Source: Isoetes taiwanensis (lineage: Eukaryota; Streptophyta; Lycopodiopsida; Isoetales; Isoetaceae). From it: a stretch of DNA of 64,000 nt. Location of the stretch: NCBI GenBank assembly GCA_021234155.1, contig JAJEKV010000093.1, positions 1,490,001-1,554,000 of the forward strand, given 5' to 3'. Under the pieces are notes generated by a model. That model ran no database searches and was not told the DNA's origin. It saw only the letters and a list, made by a program, of their open reading frames with translations. Made by a program: the position numbers and the translations under genes. Positions 35,701 through 44,830 of the stretch are shown here, in pieces (the first letter of the stretch is position 1; each line of letters begins with the position of its first letter).

Positions 35701-36905
35701 GAGTTGTTACACATATCCAATCTCTGGTCCTGTTATTCTTGTTACAATCTGCTGATCTGGCTTCTTGTCAGCTTGGATCTTGCTAGAATCACTAAATCCA
35801 TTTCCTACGAACCACATAGAAAAAGATGCATCTTTACATCCTCCTCAGGGTCCATCCTTGGAAAACACTCCAGCTGTAAAAAATTCGAGGTACCGAAGTA
35901 AAAGATCTCTTCCAAGCTTGAAATTTGCCATCAGCAAGAAGAAAGCACCAAAAATGATATAGGCAACAACATGCCAAAGTTTCTTCAGACATACAAAAAC
36001 CCCAAAATGAACCGGTTTTAAAGTTTCCCATGCTTTCTGTCTTTTTAATTTTGCATCTTCTTTCTCTTCGTCTTCTTGTGCCGGAAGCCCTCTCCGGATA
36101 TCTTTGCCATAGTTGCCATGGTTCTTGAACTACAATGGCATCTGCACTTGGCAGTTTTAAAGCCCATGTCCCAGAATTCTCTTCCCAATGTACTAGTGAA
36201 AGTAAATTAACCAACATTCCTAAAATATTTTAAAAGCCCAAATACTTGCGGGTTTCATTTTCACCGTAAGCCGGGACATCTAGGCCGAGATGCACGTAGT
36301 TTTTGTAGCTCTCTTTGCCTCGGCAATTCCTAGCAGCACGCGGTGACTTATAAGTCCCAATGTTGCCTCGTATTCTTCCGTAAGAATGTAGCACTAAGTA
36401 AGAATCCACACCTGTTGGGCACGGATGGAGGAACCCATTGCCCGGTGTTGAAGATTAAACCCGGCTTTCCGGTATACTATCATATCCACACGCGAAACAA
36501 CCCGTGGAGCCATTTTCTAAAGCTTTGGAATGATAATTTAACTTCCATTCTTTCCATAAACTCAGGCTCCCCAGTAATGTCCAAATAATCAATCCTTGCC
36601 TCCACACAAGCTTTAACCACAGGCTCGCTATAGAGTCTGAAAGGGCCAACACAACTTACCAGAAGACAAGCGGCAGAGCAAATCCTAGAAAGGGAATCTT
36701 GTTTATTTATATCCGCTTAAAAAATGGGAATTTGAGGTGGAGATGTTGATTTGGAGGCCCATTTTAGGGCTTCTACAAGTTTGCATTCACATGATCGCTA
36801 TTTAAACCTGGTTAAACTTGAGAAATTCACGAAGTACATATTTACCTGTGAAACCCGGGGCTCCAAAGAGATACATGTGAAACCCGAGGCTCCAAAGAGA
36901 AAGGC
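35701..36905 (-). pseudogene. SCCPDH-like: Saccharopine-dehydrogenase-like oxidoreductase, broken body
   Basis: Reading the - strand and allowing frame changes, the segment matches plant SCCPDH-like proteins from end to end. It runs through LFGAPGFTGKYVLREFLKFN (the Rossmann nucleotide-binding start), LVEALKWAS, CVGPFRLYSEPVVKACVEA and IDYLDITGEPEFMERMEV. It continues with a GYDSIP piece, QWVPPSVPN, TWALKLPSADAIVV and VTRITGPEIGY. There is an in-frame TAA before the ADINKQDSLSRIC segment and there are many small frameshifts. No intron interrupts this 1.2 kb. The start is preceded by an imperfect ~29-bp duplication of the LFGASGF region (36,845-36,900). The homology stops at GYV-TT (35,701-35,710), where E2 coding sequence takes over. 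Its last exon lies at 26,852-26,974. Confidence 0.8.
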
Positions 36906-37283
36906 GCCAGAATGAATGAGACAACCGGTTAGCCGGTTTCCAAACTGGCTGTGCACCAACAGCGGCGACCGCTAATTTACACCCTATCGCAAGTTTTGAG
37001 CAGTCATCGCATATTTCTGGCATATACTGGCATATACCTGAAATATGCCCTAAACCCACATAAACAAGGGCTTGCCCCCCTAGGGGCAACCCAAAAAAAG
37101 GCATGAGAAAAAGGGAAAAAGATAAACAAGAAAAGGGAAGGGGGAAAGGGCATGAGATAAAAGGGAAGAGGAAAATGGCAAAAAATAGAAAAAAGAAAAG
37201 GAAAAAAAAAAGGGGAAGAGAGAAAGGGTGGCAAAAGAAGGAAAATGAGTATAGGAAAATAAGAAAAGAAAACAAATGTTAAC
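36906..37283. repeat. Spacer with a polypurine tract (37,080-37,270)
   Basis: From 37,080 to about 37,270 the + strand is nearly all A and G. It carries the words GGCATGAGAAAAAGGG (37,098) and GGGCATGAGATAAAAGG (37,147), as in the tract at 18,540-19,150. On the - strand it follows the donor site at 37,284 and would be intron or 3' sequence of the DGQHS gene. Between 36,906 and 37,080 no gene is seen; GGTTAGCCGG and a doubled GGCATATAC word are present. Confidence 0.8.
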
Positions 37284-40200
37284 CTGTGAATCTACTCTAT
37301 TGCTGCTTGCATCACCCTTAAAGGAAGCAAGGATATTCCCTAAGTTCGCCTTCATCACATTACTTTGAGCAGCCAGTTTAGCAGCCACTTGGTCATTGCT
37401 TTCCTTATCAGGTTGCGTATTACTAGTTCCCTCACCTGAACCATCGTCCACTTTTGAATTGGACAAGTCTACGAGACTTTTAATTGCTGAAGATTTCAGG
37501 TTGCCATAAGGGCCTTTAGGAGATTTGGCAAGCACATGCATGAGGAATGGTTCAAGAAAGTCTTTGGCCTGCTCATCACTCACAAAGCAGTGACATCTTC
37601 TAATACCCATAAGAGCTTCTCGGGCAATATAACCTCCAACATGAAGCTCCAAGCAGGTTGTATCAATTGGAGCAAATGCCACGACGAGGTAAGCAGCCAT
37701 AGACGGGGGAAATCCATTTTTATTTAAGGGGCCCTTCTCCTTAGTTTGTAGCTCGTACTTGATTTCACCACTTAGGAGGGGGTCCCGATCCTCATCCTCA
37801 TCCTCTTCTGACTCATCCTGTTCTGACTGATCCTGATCCGTATGATAGAATATAGTTCTTAAGTCGGGATCATCTAGAAGAAAACATTCCCATGCACTGC
37901 TATTGTCACCCTTGGCCTTAGCAATATCATATTCCTCGTCTGACAGCATGGCTATCATAATAAAGATCACATGTGCCATCTTCCGTTCTGTTCACTTTGA
38001 GGCACTCCAGATCATGAGCAGGGGATAGTGCATGCAGATGTGACTCACCTGAAGGACAAACGATGACAATAGTGAAGGACCTCTCAGTTGTCAATCCTAT
38101 ACAGCTGGTAAAGAAGTCTGCTTGTAATCCTTTCCGTTCATGCCCATATCTCCTCTCCCACCCCCCCCAACAACAAAAGAGTGATATATTTTTAAGGCAA
38201 GAAGTTGATTCGGCAAGAGACCTTTGTACCCAATGGAGACCAATATTGGGCGGTGTCTTCTTCTCCAAAGAATCTTCTTCACAAGGGCCACTTTTCTTCT
38301 CAACTCGGCCCAAGCACCTTAGGGGTAGAGTCTCCTTATGTTTTGCATTTTAGCCTTCCAATTCTTTAGGAAGTCCTTTGACCCGAATACAAACTTCTTG
38401 ATGTCATCATTCTTCTGACCTTGTATTTGTCCGAAGAATCCAATTTCGAGATAATGCCACATCCCCCGATAGCCTTTGTAACTTCGGCTCCTACGGTGAC
38501 TTCATTGTCACGTTACATCCTTCACATGGCTGCAGCACTCAACGAAGGACATCCTATCCTTAGTGAAAGCACTCTTCTTGTATAAGACTTCCTTCTTTAA
38601 GCACCGGTCTAAAACCCAAATGGTATTAAGCGTCGTCTAGCCACGAGTCTTTCTCATCTCCTGTCACATTCAAGTCAAAGATGCTTACATCAACGGGAGG
38701 CACCCTACCCATAGTATCGGCAGCTTCCCTTGTGCATAAAGCGTCCCGCATTCATTCCACTTTTGCCATCTTGCCTCCTTACAAAGACAATCTTATACGA
38801 GTCTATTGGGCCTGACCTGCTAGATGAGTTTTCAGAAGGATCTGCAATGTCATCACCACCTTTTTCTTTGATTTTCTTGCAGTCTTCTTCTTCTCTGTAT
38901 AATTGTCTGCATGACAGTCCGGCTCCGGCAGCCTTGAATGCCTCGGACTTTGACCATACATGCGGTGGGTAATGGGCAACCATATTCCACCCATTGTTGG
39001 CCAGAGCGTGGCGCGGTTTGTTCCGCGTATGGACTGCAATAGTACAGACATTGAATCAGTATCATAGAATAGAAACACGCCGGGCGCGATTTGAATAGAA
39101 TTGATCAACAGAAAAATCATGCCTGGCGTGAAATGAATTAAGTTACTAATGCAATTCACGCCAGGCATGCTTTTAAACCAATTGAATTCACGCCAGGCGT
39201 GCTTTCAAATCAGACCAATTCACACCAGACGTGCTTTTAAATCAAAACAATTCACGCCAGGCGTGTTTTCAAATCAAACAAATTCACGCCAGGCATGCTT
39301 TTAAATCAAAACAATTCACGTCAGGCGTGCTTTCAAGTCAATTAATTTGATTTGAAAGCACGCCTGACGTGAATCTAATTGAATTGAAAGCACGCCTGGC
39401 GTGAATATTAAAGTGCTAACATCCTAATGCAGTTAGTTACCTTTTGTATAGAAATGTCTTCCCCATTTCATTCAAAGTTGCACTAATCTCAGCCAAATCT
39501 GCAGGTGAAGTATTGGCATCCAAGAGACGACACCTCCTATACGCATAGTGATTGTAGAACACGCTTTGACCTGTTTGTTCTGCCTGCCTGATGAGGGCCT
39601 TTTGTGCCTCAACAGAATGCTGCCCGTCGATGATGACGAATTTAATGTTATTATTTAACATTAACTCCTCGAAGTTCGTCTACACAGCGGGCTTGTTCGA
39701 GATCATATCCCAAGGTAACACATCCTCTGGCATAGGCATTTGACCTGGATTACTAATCATGCTCACGAACAATCTCCATGGCATGTCTTTGGATCATATC
39801 TTACCGCTAACATAAATGGAGCTTGGTGAACGGATGAGGGACTTCACATGGATCGCAAAAGTTTCCTTAAGACCCAATGGATAATGGTCACGTACTTATT
39901 CACTTGTTCATGGCCTCTAGTCGTGCCACCACCACATCTGTTCATTCTAAAAAAGCGAAGCCTCCATGCCTTCGACAAGCTGCAGGGTTGAACATCCTTC
40001 CCCTAAATTTAGGACCCTCCTAGAAGCTTTCAAGTCAGCTAATTCCCTAGCTTGCTGCAAATAGTGACTTGGTGTCGGTTTATTGAACATGCCTCTATGC
40101 ACGGTAACCCCTTGGCAAATAGATATTGGCGAATCGCTACATTGGTGGGCCAGCCATACTTAAAACATGTCTCAACGTTCACATCCGCCTTCATGAGCGT

Positions 40201-41158
40201 ATCCTTGTATCGCGGTAGCTCTACAATGAGCAAGTCCGAAGCGGATCTTTCTTACTCGCTTATGTGTAATCTCCAAGAGCAATTTGCAGTTGGTGTCGTC
40301 CTCTTCCTCACAAGAGATTAGGATCCCTTGTTTGGTCATCTTGTCTGCTTCCTTTTTCCTCGAGAAGAGAGTTAAGTCGAGCTTACCATTTGTCTTGGCA
40401 AGGTCAACGTACCACTCGGCACCCTCGTCCATTTCCTCTTCAGGGCAGGCAGGGTCAGTGGTTGCTATAAGAATCGGCCCTTCATCATCTAAGGTGAGAT
40501 CATATGGTACTGCATCTGGGTCGTCTACCCTTGGTTACTTGCCAGGAATAGAACCCGAATTATTAGGGGTTTTCTTCCTCTTGGGCACTGCAAAAGAAGA
40601 TGAACATTTTTTAGAGTACTTTTCAGAACAAGAGATCACGCTTGGCATGCATTTAAATCTAAATTAGTACAATTCACACTTGGGCGTGTTGCTAGCTCCT
40701 ATTATGAACCATGCTATGCGTGAATTTGAAACTAAATTAGTTTGCATCCACATTTTAAGCTACATATCCTTTATGAATCCATATTTCACACTATTTAACC
40801 TCATTGAACATTGCTATCTCTAACTGTCTAACACTATTATATTCTATAAAACACAGCAAAATTATGTTCTACAAAATGGACAATCAGAGCATTAACTGAT
40901 GGTAATACTTAAAATTCATGTAAAGCATAATAACTCAAATTCATGCAAAGCATATTAACTGAAGGCAAGGAAATAACTCAAATTCATGCAAGCATAATAC
41001 TCTCTACACAGTGTGTATTCTGTGGCAAATTAAATACCTTGAATAGGAGGGGTCTGATCAACGTCCTCTGAAACTTGAGAAGTGCCGGGTTTTGAGATTC
41101 CTCTTCCACCACTTCCTCGGCCCTGTCCGCCTCGACCTCGATTCGTTTTAGAAGACAT
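37284..41158 (-). pseudogene. Multi-exon gene with IIDGQHS (ParB/DGQHR-like) motif, damaged
   Basis: First exon 41,158-41,038 encodes MSSKTNRGRGGQGRGSGGRG, a Gly/Arg-rich start, with a GT donor. The second starts at 40,587 after CAG with VPKRKKTPNN; one in-frame TAA follows (about 40,538), then the frame runs on through acidic sequence and CFKYGWPTNVAIRQYLF. A later piece contains FVIIDGQHSVEAQKAL (39,600-39,645) and YRRCRLLDANTSPADL, ending at a donor at 39,442. Further exon-like pieces lie at 38,705-39,045, about 38,000-38,110 and 37,979-37,284, the last with CLELHVGGYIAREAL and CHCFVSDEQAKDFLEPF. IIDGQH resembles the DGQHR/ParB-like nuclease or DNA-binding fold, but I cannot confirm that. 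Two or more frame breaks suggest a pseudogene, or sequence errors in a live gene. Introns carry the CACGC palindromes. Confidence 0.5.
39075..39403. repeat. 32-bp array of the palindrome CACGCCAGGCGTG, with orientation switch
   Basis: Forward units AATTCACGCCAGGCGTGCTT plus 12 further bases have their palindrome at 39,157, 39,189, 39,221, 39,253, 39,285 and 39,317: exactly 32 bp apart five times. Two inverted units follow at 39,359 and 39,391 (again 32 bp), and one inverted unit precedes at about 39,118. A diverged copy lies near 39,076. The palindrome core varies by one or two bases (CACGTCAGGCGTG, CACACCAGACGTG, and CACGCCAGGCATG). The array lies in an intron of the DGQHS gene. Confidence 0.95.
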
Positions 41159-42024
41159 CTCCGGAGTCGCCTAGTAACAGAGTCGGAAGGTCGCTCGGAT
41201 ACGCGCTCGAGCTGCTCGAAGAAATAGCTGCTCGAGCTGTTCGAGAAATAGCTGGCAAGAAATAGCTTTTTCTACCTGCACAAGAGAAATTTGAATTTCA
41301 AGAAAACACAATATGCAGTTTCGAAATATTCTTGACATAAAAATAATAATGACGAAGATTCACTTTCAAATAAAAAAAAAGAACCCGTCCGCCGACTTCT
41401 TTCATTGAGTTTTTAAAAAGCAATCTACCGTGTTCTTGCATTGATTACATTTATCCCGCCTAAATGTAATTAATCTAAGCTTTCTTCTAACTCGAATTTT
41501 TTTTGCCACCGAGTTTCCATAGCGCTGTGATTTCGAGAACTTCGAATCGACTTCTCAAGAATGGCTCTGAGAATTCGGTACTCATCTCATTCCTATAGCT
41601 TGAACATTAATTTCCAATAGTAGGTGTCCTGAATAGCAATTGTCCGCGATTAATCGAAGATGAATGTTTATGTTAACTACAAATCGAAAAGGAAAGTAGG
41701 ATTATGCAAGATCGACTCCATCGATCCGATTTTCGAACCATGGAATTCAAACGGGGATAAGTATGTCCGAAGTCTGATTGATTAACTGCTTGCGCTATGG
41801 ATGAAGCTTTACCTCGCAGACACCCCGGTGGGGATACGGTTGGAGAAAGTGTTGGAACATTTATTGCATGGCCAAGAAACCGCTTAAAAAAGGTATGTAA
41901 CATGTATTACATTGTAGAAATATAAAAGTAGACAAAATTTGTTGTATTAATTGGAAAAAGTTTACAATTGTATATAATCTGAATAAACCAGACATACAAA
42001 ATCCCCGGTGTTTCAAGCACGGTC
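41159..42024. other. Upstream region of the DGQHS gene, no gene seen
   Basis: Directly upstream of the ATG a small repeat of GAGCTGCTCGAAGAAATAGC-type units covers about 41,200-41,275. The rest is AT-rich. A short - strand frame near 41,670-41,900 has no recognisable content. I do not see the TATA module found upstream of the acidic gene at 44,551. Confidence 0.5.
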
Positions 42025-42620
42025 TCATCATTTCAAGCCCAGTCTCTTGAGTAGGCTGGGCTATCGATCTCCCATTTCCATTCCGGGGCATAGTGAATGG
42101 ATCGTAAAACCCGAAAAAAACCCGGGGCTCTAGCTCCACCTCCACCTCCACCTCCTCCTCCTCCCGCTCCATCTCTTGCTCCATTGGTTGAGCCATCTCC
42201 ATTGCATCGTAATCACTCTGTGGTAGTGGTTCGTGTTGGGGCATCCGGGCATAGAGGTTAGCCACTAAGAAACGAAGCTCCTCATTTTGAATCTCGAGCT
42301 AACGGTTGCGAGATTCACTCTCGATCAATGCATGTACCGCATGATCGGTGATCGAATAAGAGGGCCACCTACGTGAGATTGCAAGGGCCTCGAGCCCAGT
42401 TTTATAATTGCCCAAGCGCTTCTGCCGCCATCATCATTACTTGATCCATGTAACGCGGGGTTGCAAGATTGGTGCTCCAAATGGACCGTGCTGCTCACTG
42501 CTGTTCAACCGACCGGAGCTTGGGCCCAAAAACCGGAGTCTGGGCCGTGATTGCTGCCCCAAATGTAATTCCAACGCATCTTAAAGTCACCAACCGGGTG
42601 ATTAATGTAACTTGGCATCT
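42025..42620 (-). pseudogene. Acidic coiled-coil-like protein remnant
   Basis: The - strand gives a connected reading with one stop and frame changes: MDQVMMMAAEAL near 42,450, then LEALAISRRWPSYSITDHAV, LEIQNEELRFLVANLYARM and an acidic run of Glu/Val (EREEEEVEVEVELEP near 42,125-42,175). FGFYDPFTMPRNGNGR follows. The heptad-like LEIQNEELRFLVANL suggests a short coiled coil. I do not recognise the family. An acidic run is also present in the 68-residue protein at 44,271-44,551, but sequence similarity is limited to composition. Confidence 0.35.
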
Positions 42621-42649
42621 ATCAATAGGAAGTTAGCGGAGTATCAGTA

Positions 42650-43052
42650 TTCACGCCTGGCGTGTTATATTTATTTTATTTATAAACTTAAGAAACTAAG
42701 AGACACGCCCGACATGTTTAAATTAAAAGTTGAAACTAGGGATAAAATTGTTTGCACGCTCAGCGTGTAAACTGCTATATAGGAAAAACTATACACGCTC
42801 GGCGTACATTCAGCAGAGAGAGAAAAAAAAAACCTGTACAGATAGATAAGTAAATACATAAAGGCCAGGCAATTATTTACACGCTAAGCGTGTAAATAAT
42901 TGCCTGGCCTTTATGTATTTACTTATCTATCTGTACAGTTTTTTTTTCTCACATTATAGAATGCACGCCGAGCGTGTATTCATATTCAACGCTAAGGTTA
43001 GCATGTATTCGGAACATGCTTAGCGTGTATTGGAACACGCTTAGCGTGTTTC
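42650..43052. repeat. Cluster of CACGC-N3-GCGTG palindromes with varied centres
   Basis: Copies include CACGCCTGGCGTG (42,652), CACGCCCGACATG (42,704), CACGCTCAGCGTG (42,755), CACGCTCGGCGTA (about 42,794), CACGCTAAGCGTG (42,880), CACGCCGAGCGTG (42,964), CATGCTTAGCGTG (43,015) and CACGCTTAGCGTG (43,036). The outer CACGC/GCGTG half-sites are kept while the three central bases change, usually staying self-complementary at positions 1 and 3. The last two are 21 bp apart. Scattered copies also lie at 40,635-40,730, 43,685 and 44,801. Confidence 0.9.
42822..42950. repeat. Perfect 52-bp-arm palindrome
   Basis: Bases 42,834-42,885 are the exact reverse complement of 42,887-42,938, with a single A (42,886) between. 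With three interior mismatches the symmetry extends to 42,822-42,950. The centre is CACGCTAAGCGTG, one of the dispersed palindromes. Such a loop-less inverted repeat can extrude as a cruciform or be transcribed into a perfect hairpin RNA. It could also be a fold-back error in assembly. Confidence 0.97.
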
Positions 43053-43171
43053 AAATATTATCTTTGAGATTTTTCTAATGCTTTCTACTATACTTATTCA
43101 TAATAGAAACTTGCATGCAATAGCATGATTAATTCAGGAAGAGAAACTCAAGAATTTACTCGAAACAAAAA

Positions 43172-43227
43172 GAAGCAGATGAAGTTTATAAAAAACTATT
43201 CTGATTTTCATAAACATCATCTGCTTC
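43172..43227. other. Imperfect hairpin, 18-bp arms
   Basis: GAAGCAGATGAAGTTTAT (43,172-43,189) pairs with ATAAACATCATCTGCTTC (43,210-43,227) with one mismatch and a 20-base loop. CTCGA and TCGAG words lie outside on each side. The size is compatible with a miRNA-precursor-like or MITE fragment fold, but nothing else supports either. Confidence 0.7.
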
Positions 43228-43611
43228 CTCTGTCTCGAGCAAATGCATAAGCTTGTCTTCTTGGATTAAACCTGCCATTGAGATGCAGCTTAAAACTAAA
43301 TGAAAACTAACCTTGAATTCTGAGGCTTTTGGATTCGAAGAACGGAGGTTTTAATTCCGAGGCTTTTGGATTCGCAGACCTTAGTCCTCTGCTTTTGGTT
43401 TTAATTCTGAGCCTCCGATGTCCTCTGCCACAGATGCTACAGATGCTACAGAACAAAAGGCGGAGTCTTTTAGTAAGTTAGGAATTGCCGAAACCAAACA
43501 TCTAACATTGCTGAAAATAAATCTGCTCACCAAGATTTTAGGAGGGTGGATCCAAACACAGCAGAAGCGCAACCGGCAAATCGTATGAAGGAAGGAAGAA
43601 AATGTAGGAAC

Positions 43612-43716
43612 TTTGAGAGCGTGAAATGGATTTATATAGGCATAATTAGAAATAAGTTAGCGTGAATAATTGATTGCTTGAATTAACACGCCTGGCATAC
43701 GGTCTTCCCGCCAGAC
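43612..43716 (-). promoter_or_regulatory. TATA-containing promoter module, copy 1
   Basis: On the - strand a TATATAAATCC box (TATATAAA at 43,638-43,631) is followed by a TTCACGCTCTCAAAG block and preceded by a TTATTCACGCTAACTT block, a CACGC palindrome variant (43,685) and GGCGGGAAG (reverse of CTTCCCGCC). The same blocks in the same order occur at 44,731-44,830 upstream of a clear gene. Here the sequence downstream (43,381-43,572) has an open frame but no convincing ATG, so the transcript, if any, may be non-coding. Confidence 0.55.
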
Positions 43717-44270
43717 ATGACATGTATATGGTATATATGGAGAATATTCTCACGGCATTTTATTCCATTTATTGCATTCGAAAAAATAGAATTTAGAAAT
43801 TTTATATAGGCTAAATTAAAAATGATTTTAAAGGCAAAATTATTAAGGCTAAAAAATGACTTGTAGTGTTGGGGAATTGTTTTAGGTCGTATAGGAAAAT
43901 TTTCTATGGTTACTGTGATGAATCAGAGATTTCTCATGTGGTTGATTTATAGTGTTCCCGAGACTTTGTTGAGATAAATGCAGAGACAATTTTAGAGAAA
44001 ACAGTTTGGAGACAAAATACTTGGAGAAAACAGTCCGATTTAATTCAAGAAATTTTATGTACAGAAAAACTGTTTGAAGAAAACTGTTTGAAGAAAAAAT
44101 TTATGAAGAAAACTGTTTGATTTCATTCAAAACAGTTATATGTACAGATGCCCGTAGGCTTGTAAGCAGCTGCCCGAAGGCTGTTGACAATATTACAGAA
44201 AAACAATGCCCGGAGGCGTGTCCAAAACTTCTGTAAGAAACAAAAAAAAAAGGGCCGCCCAGGATCTGCA

Positions 44271-44551
44271 TCACTCTTCTTCCACGTCTGCAACAAAGAA
44301 GAAAGAAAGGTGTTAGAAAAGAAAGAAAGGTGCAAAAACAAAAAAAAGCAGACATGCAAACCTGGTTCATCTCGCAACCATTGTAAAAATTGGTCGAATT
44401 GTCGACCTTCTTCCGAATCTTCTTCCTCCTCCTCCTCCGACTCTGCTTCAGAGATTTCATTCTCTGTTTCAGGGTCATGCCAACCAAGGCGAGGCGGTGA
44501 GAATTCTTGAGAATCCCGATCGTCAAAGCTCCTCCTCTTCCTCCTCTTCAT
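44271..44551 (-). CDS. Small acidic protein, two exons, 68 residues
   Basis: Exon 1 (44,551-44,362) starts MKRRKRRSFDDRDSQEFSPP, continues to an acidic run (EAESEEEEEEDSEEGRQFDQ) and ends LQWLRDEP plus one base of the next codon. A 74-bp intron (44,361-44,288, GTTTGC...TTGCAG) follows. Exon 2 (44,287-44,271) adds DVEEE and a TGA. The protein has a basic N-terminus that could act as a nuclear localisation signal and an acidic C-terminal half. I do not recognise the family. The gene is intact, has a TATA module about 200 bases upstream and lies next to the DGQHS gene on the same strand. Confidence 0.6.
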
Positions 44552-44730
44552 CCCTCTGAATCGAATCGAGGGAGAGGAGAATTGGGCCGAAAATCAATTG
44601 GGGGAGGAGATTGAGGGTTCTTCAACCCGGCGTCTCTTTGAGGAGACCTCGGGTTCTTCCACGAATCGAAAGGCCGAGGCCGAGCGCCTTCCGCGGCGAG
44701 AGAAAAAAAATTTTGGACGGAATGGAGGCC

Positions 44731-44830
44731 TTGAGAGCGTGAACCGGATTTATATAGGGTTAATTAGAAATTAGCGTGAATAATTGATTGCCTCAAATAA
44801 CACGCCAGGCGTACGAAATTCCCGCCAGCT
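44731..44830 (-). promoter_or_regulatory. TATA-containing promoter module, copy 2, upstream of the acidic gene
   Basis: TATATAAAT lies at 44,755-44,747 on the - strand, about 200 bases before the ATG at 44,551. Upstream are TTATTCACGCTAATTTC, the palindrome CACGCCAGGCGT (44,801-44,812) and GGCGGGAATT. Read the other way the last is TTCCCGCC, matching the E2F consensus. The module is a near-duplicate of 43,612-43,716. The leader between TATA and ATG is pyrimidine-rich, with CTTTCGATTCGTGG-type sequence and no upstream ATG that I can see. Confidence 0.6.

Noticed and set aside
35701-36905. SCCPDH body as a processed (cDNA-derived) retrocopy because it lacks introns
   Set aside because: Its last exon at 26,852-26,974 still has a genomic splice acceptor, so at least one intron is retained. 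A natural long exon broken by insertion fits better.
39118-39403. Regular palindromic repeats with spacers, CRISPR-like at first sight
   Set aside because: The spacers are near-identical to each other, units occur in both directions, and this is spliced plant nuclear DNA with no cas genes.
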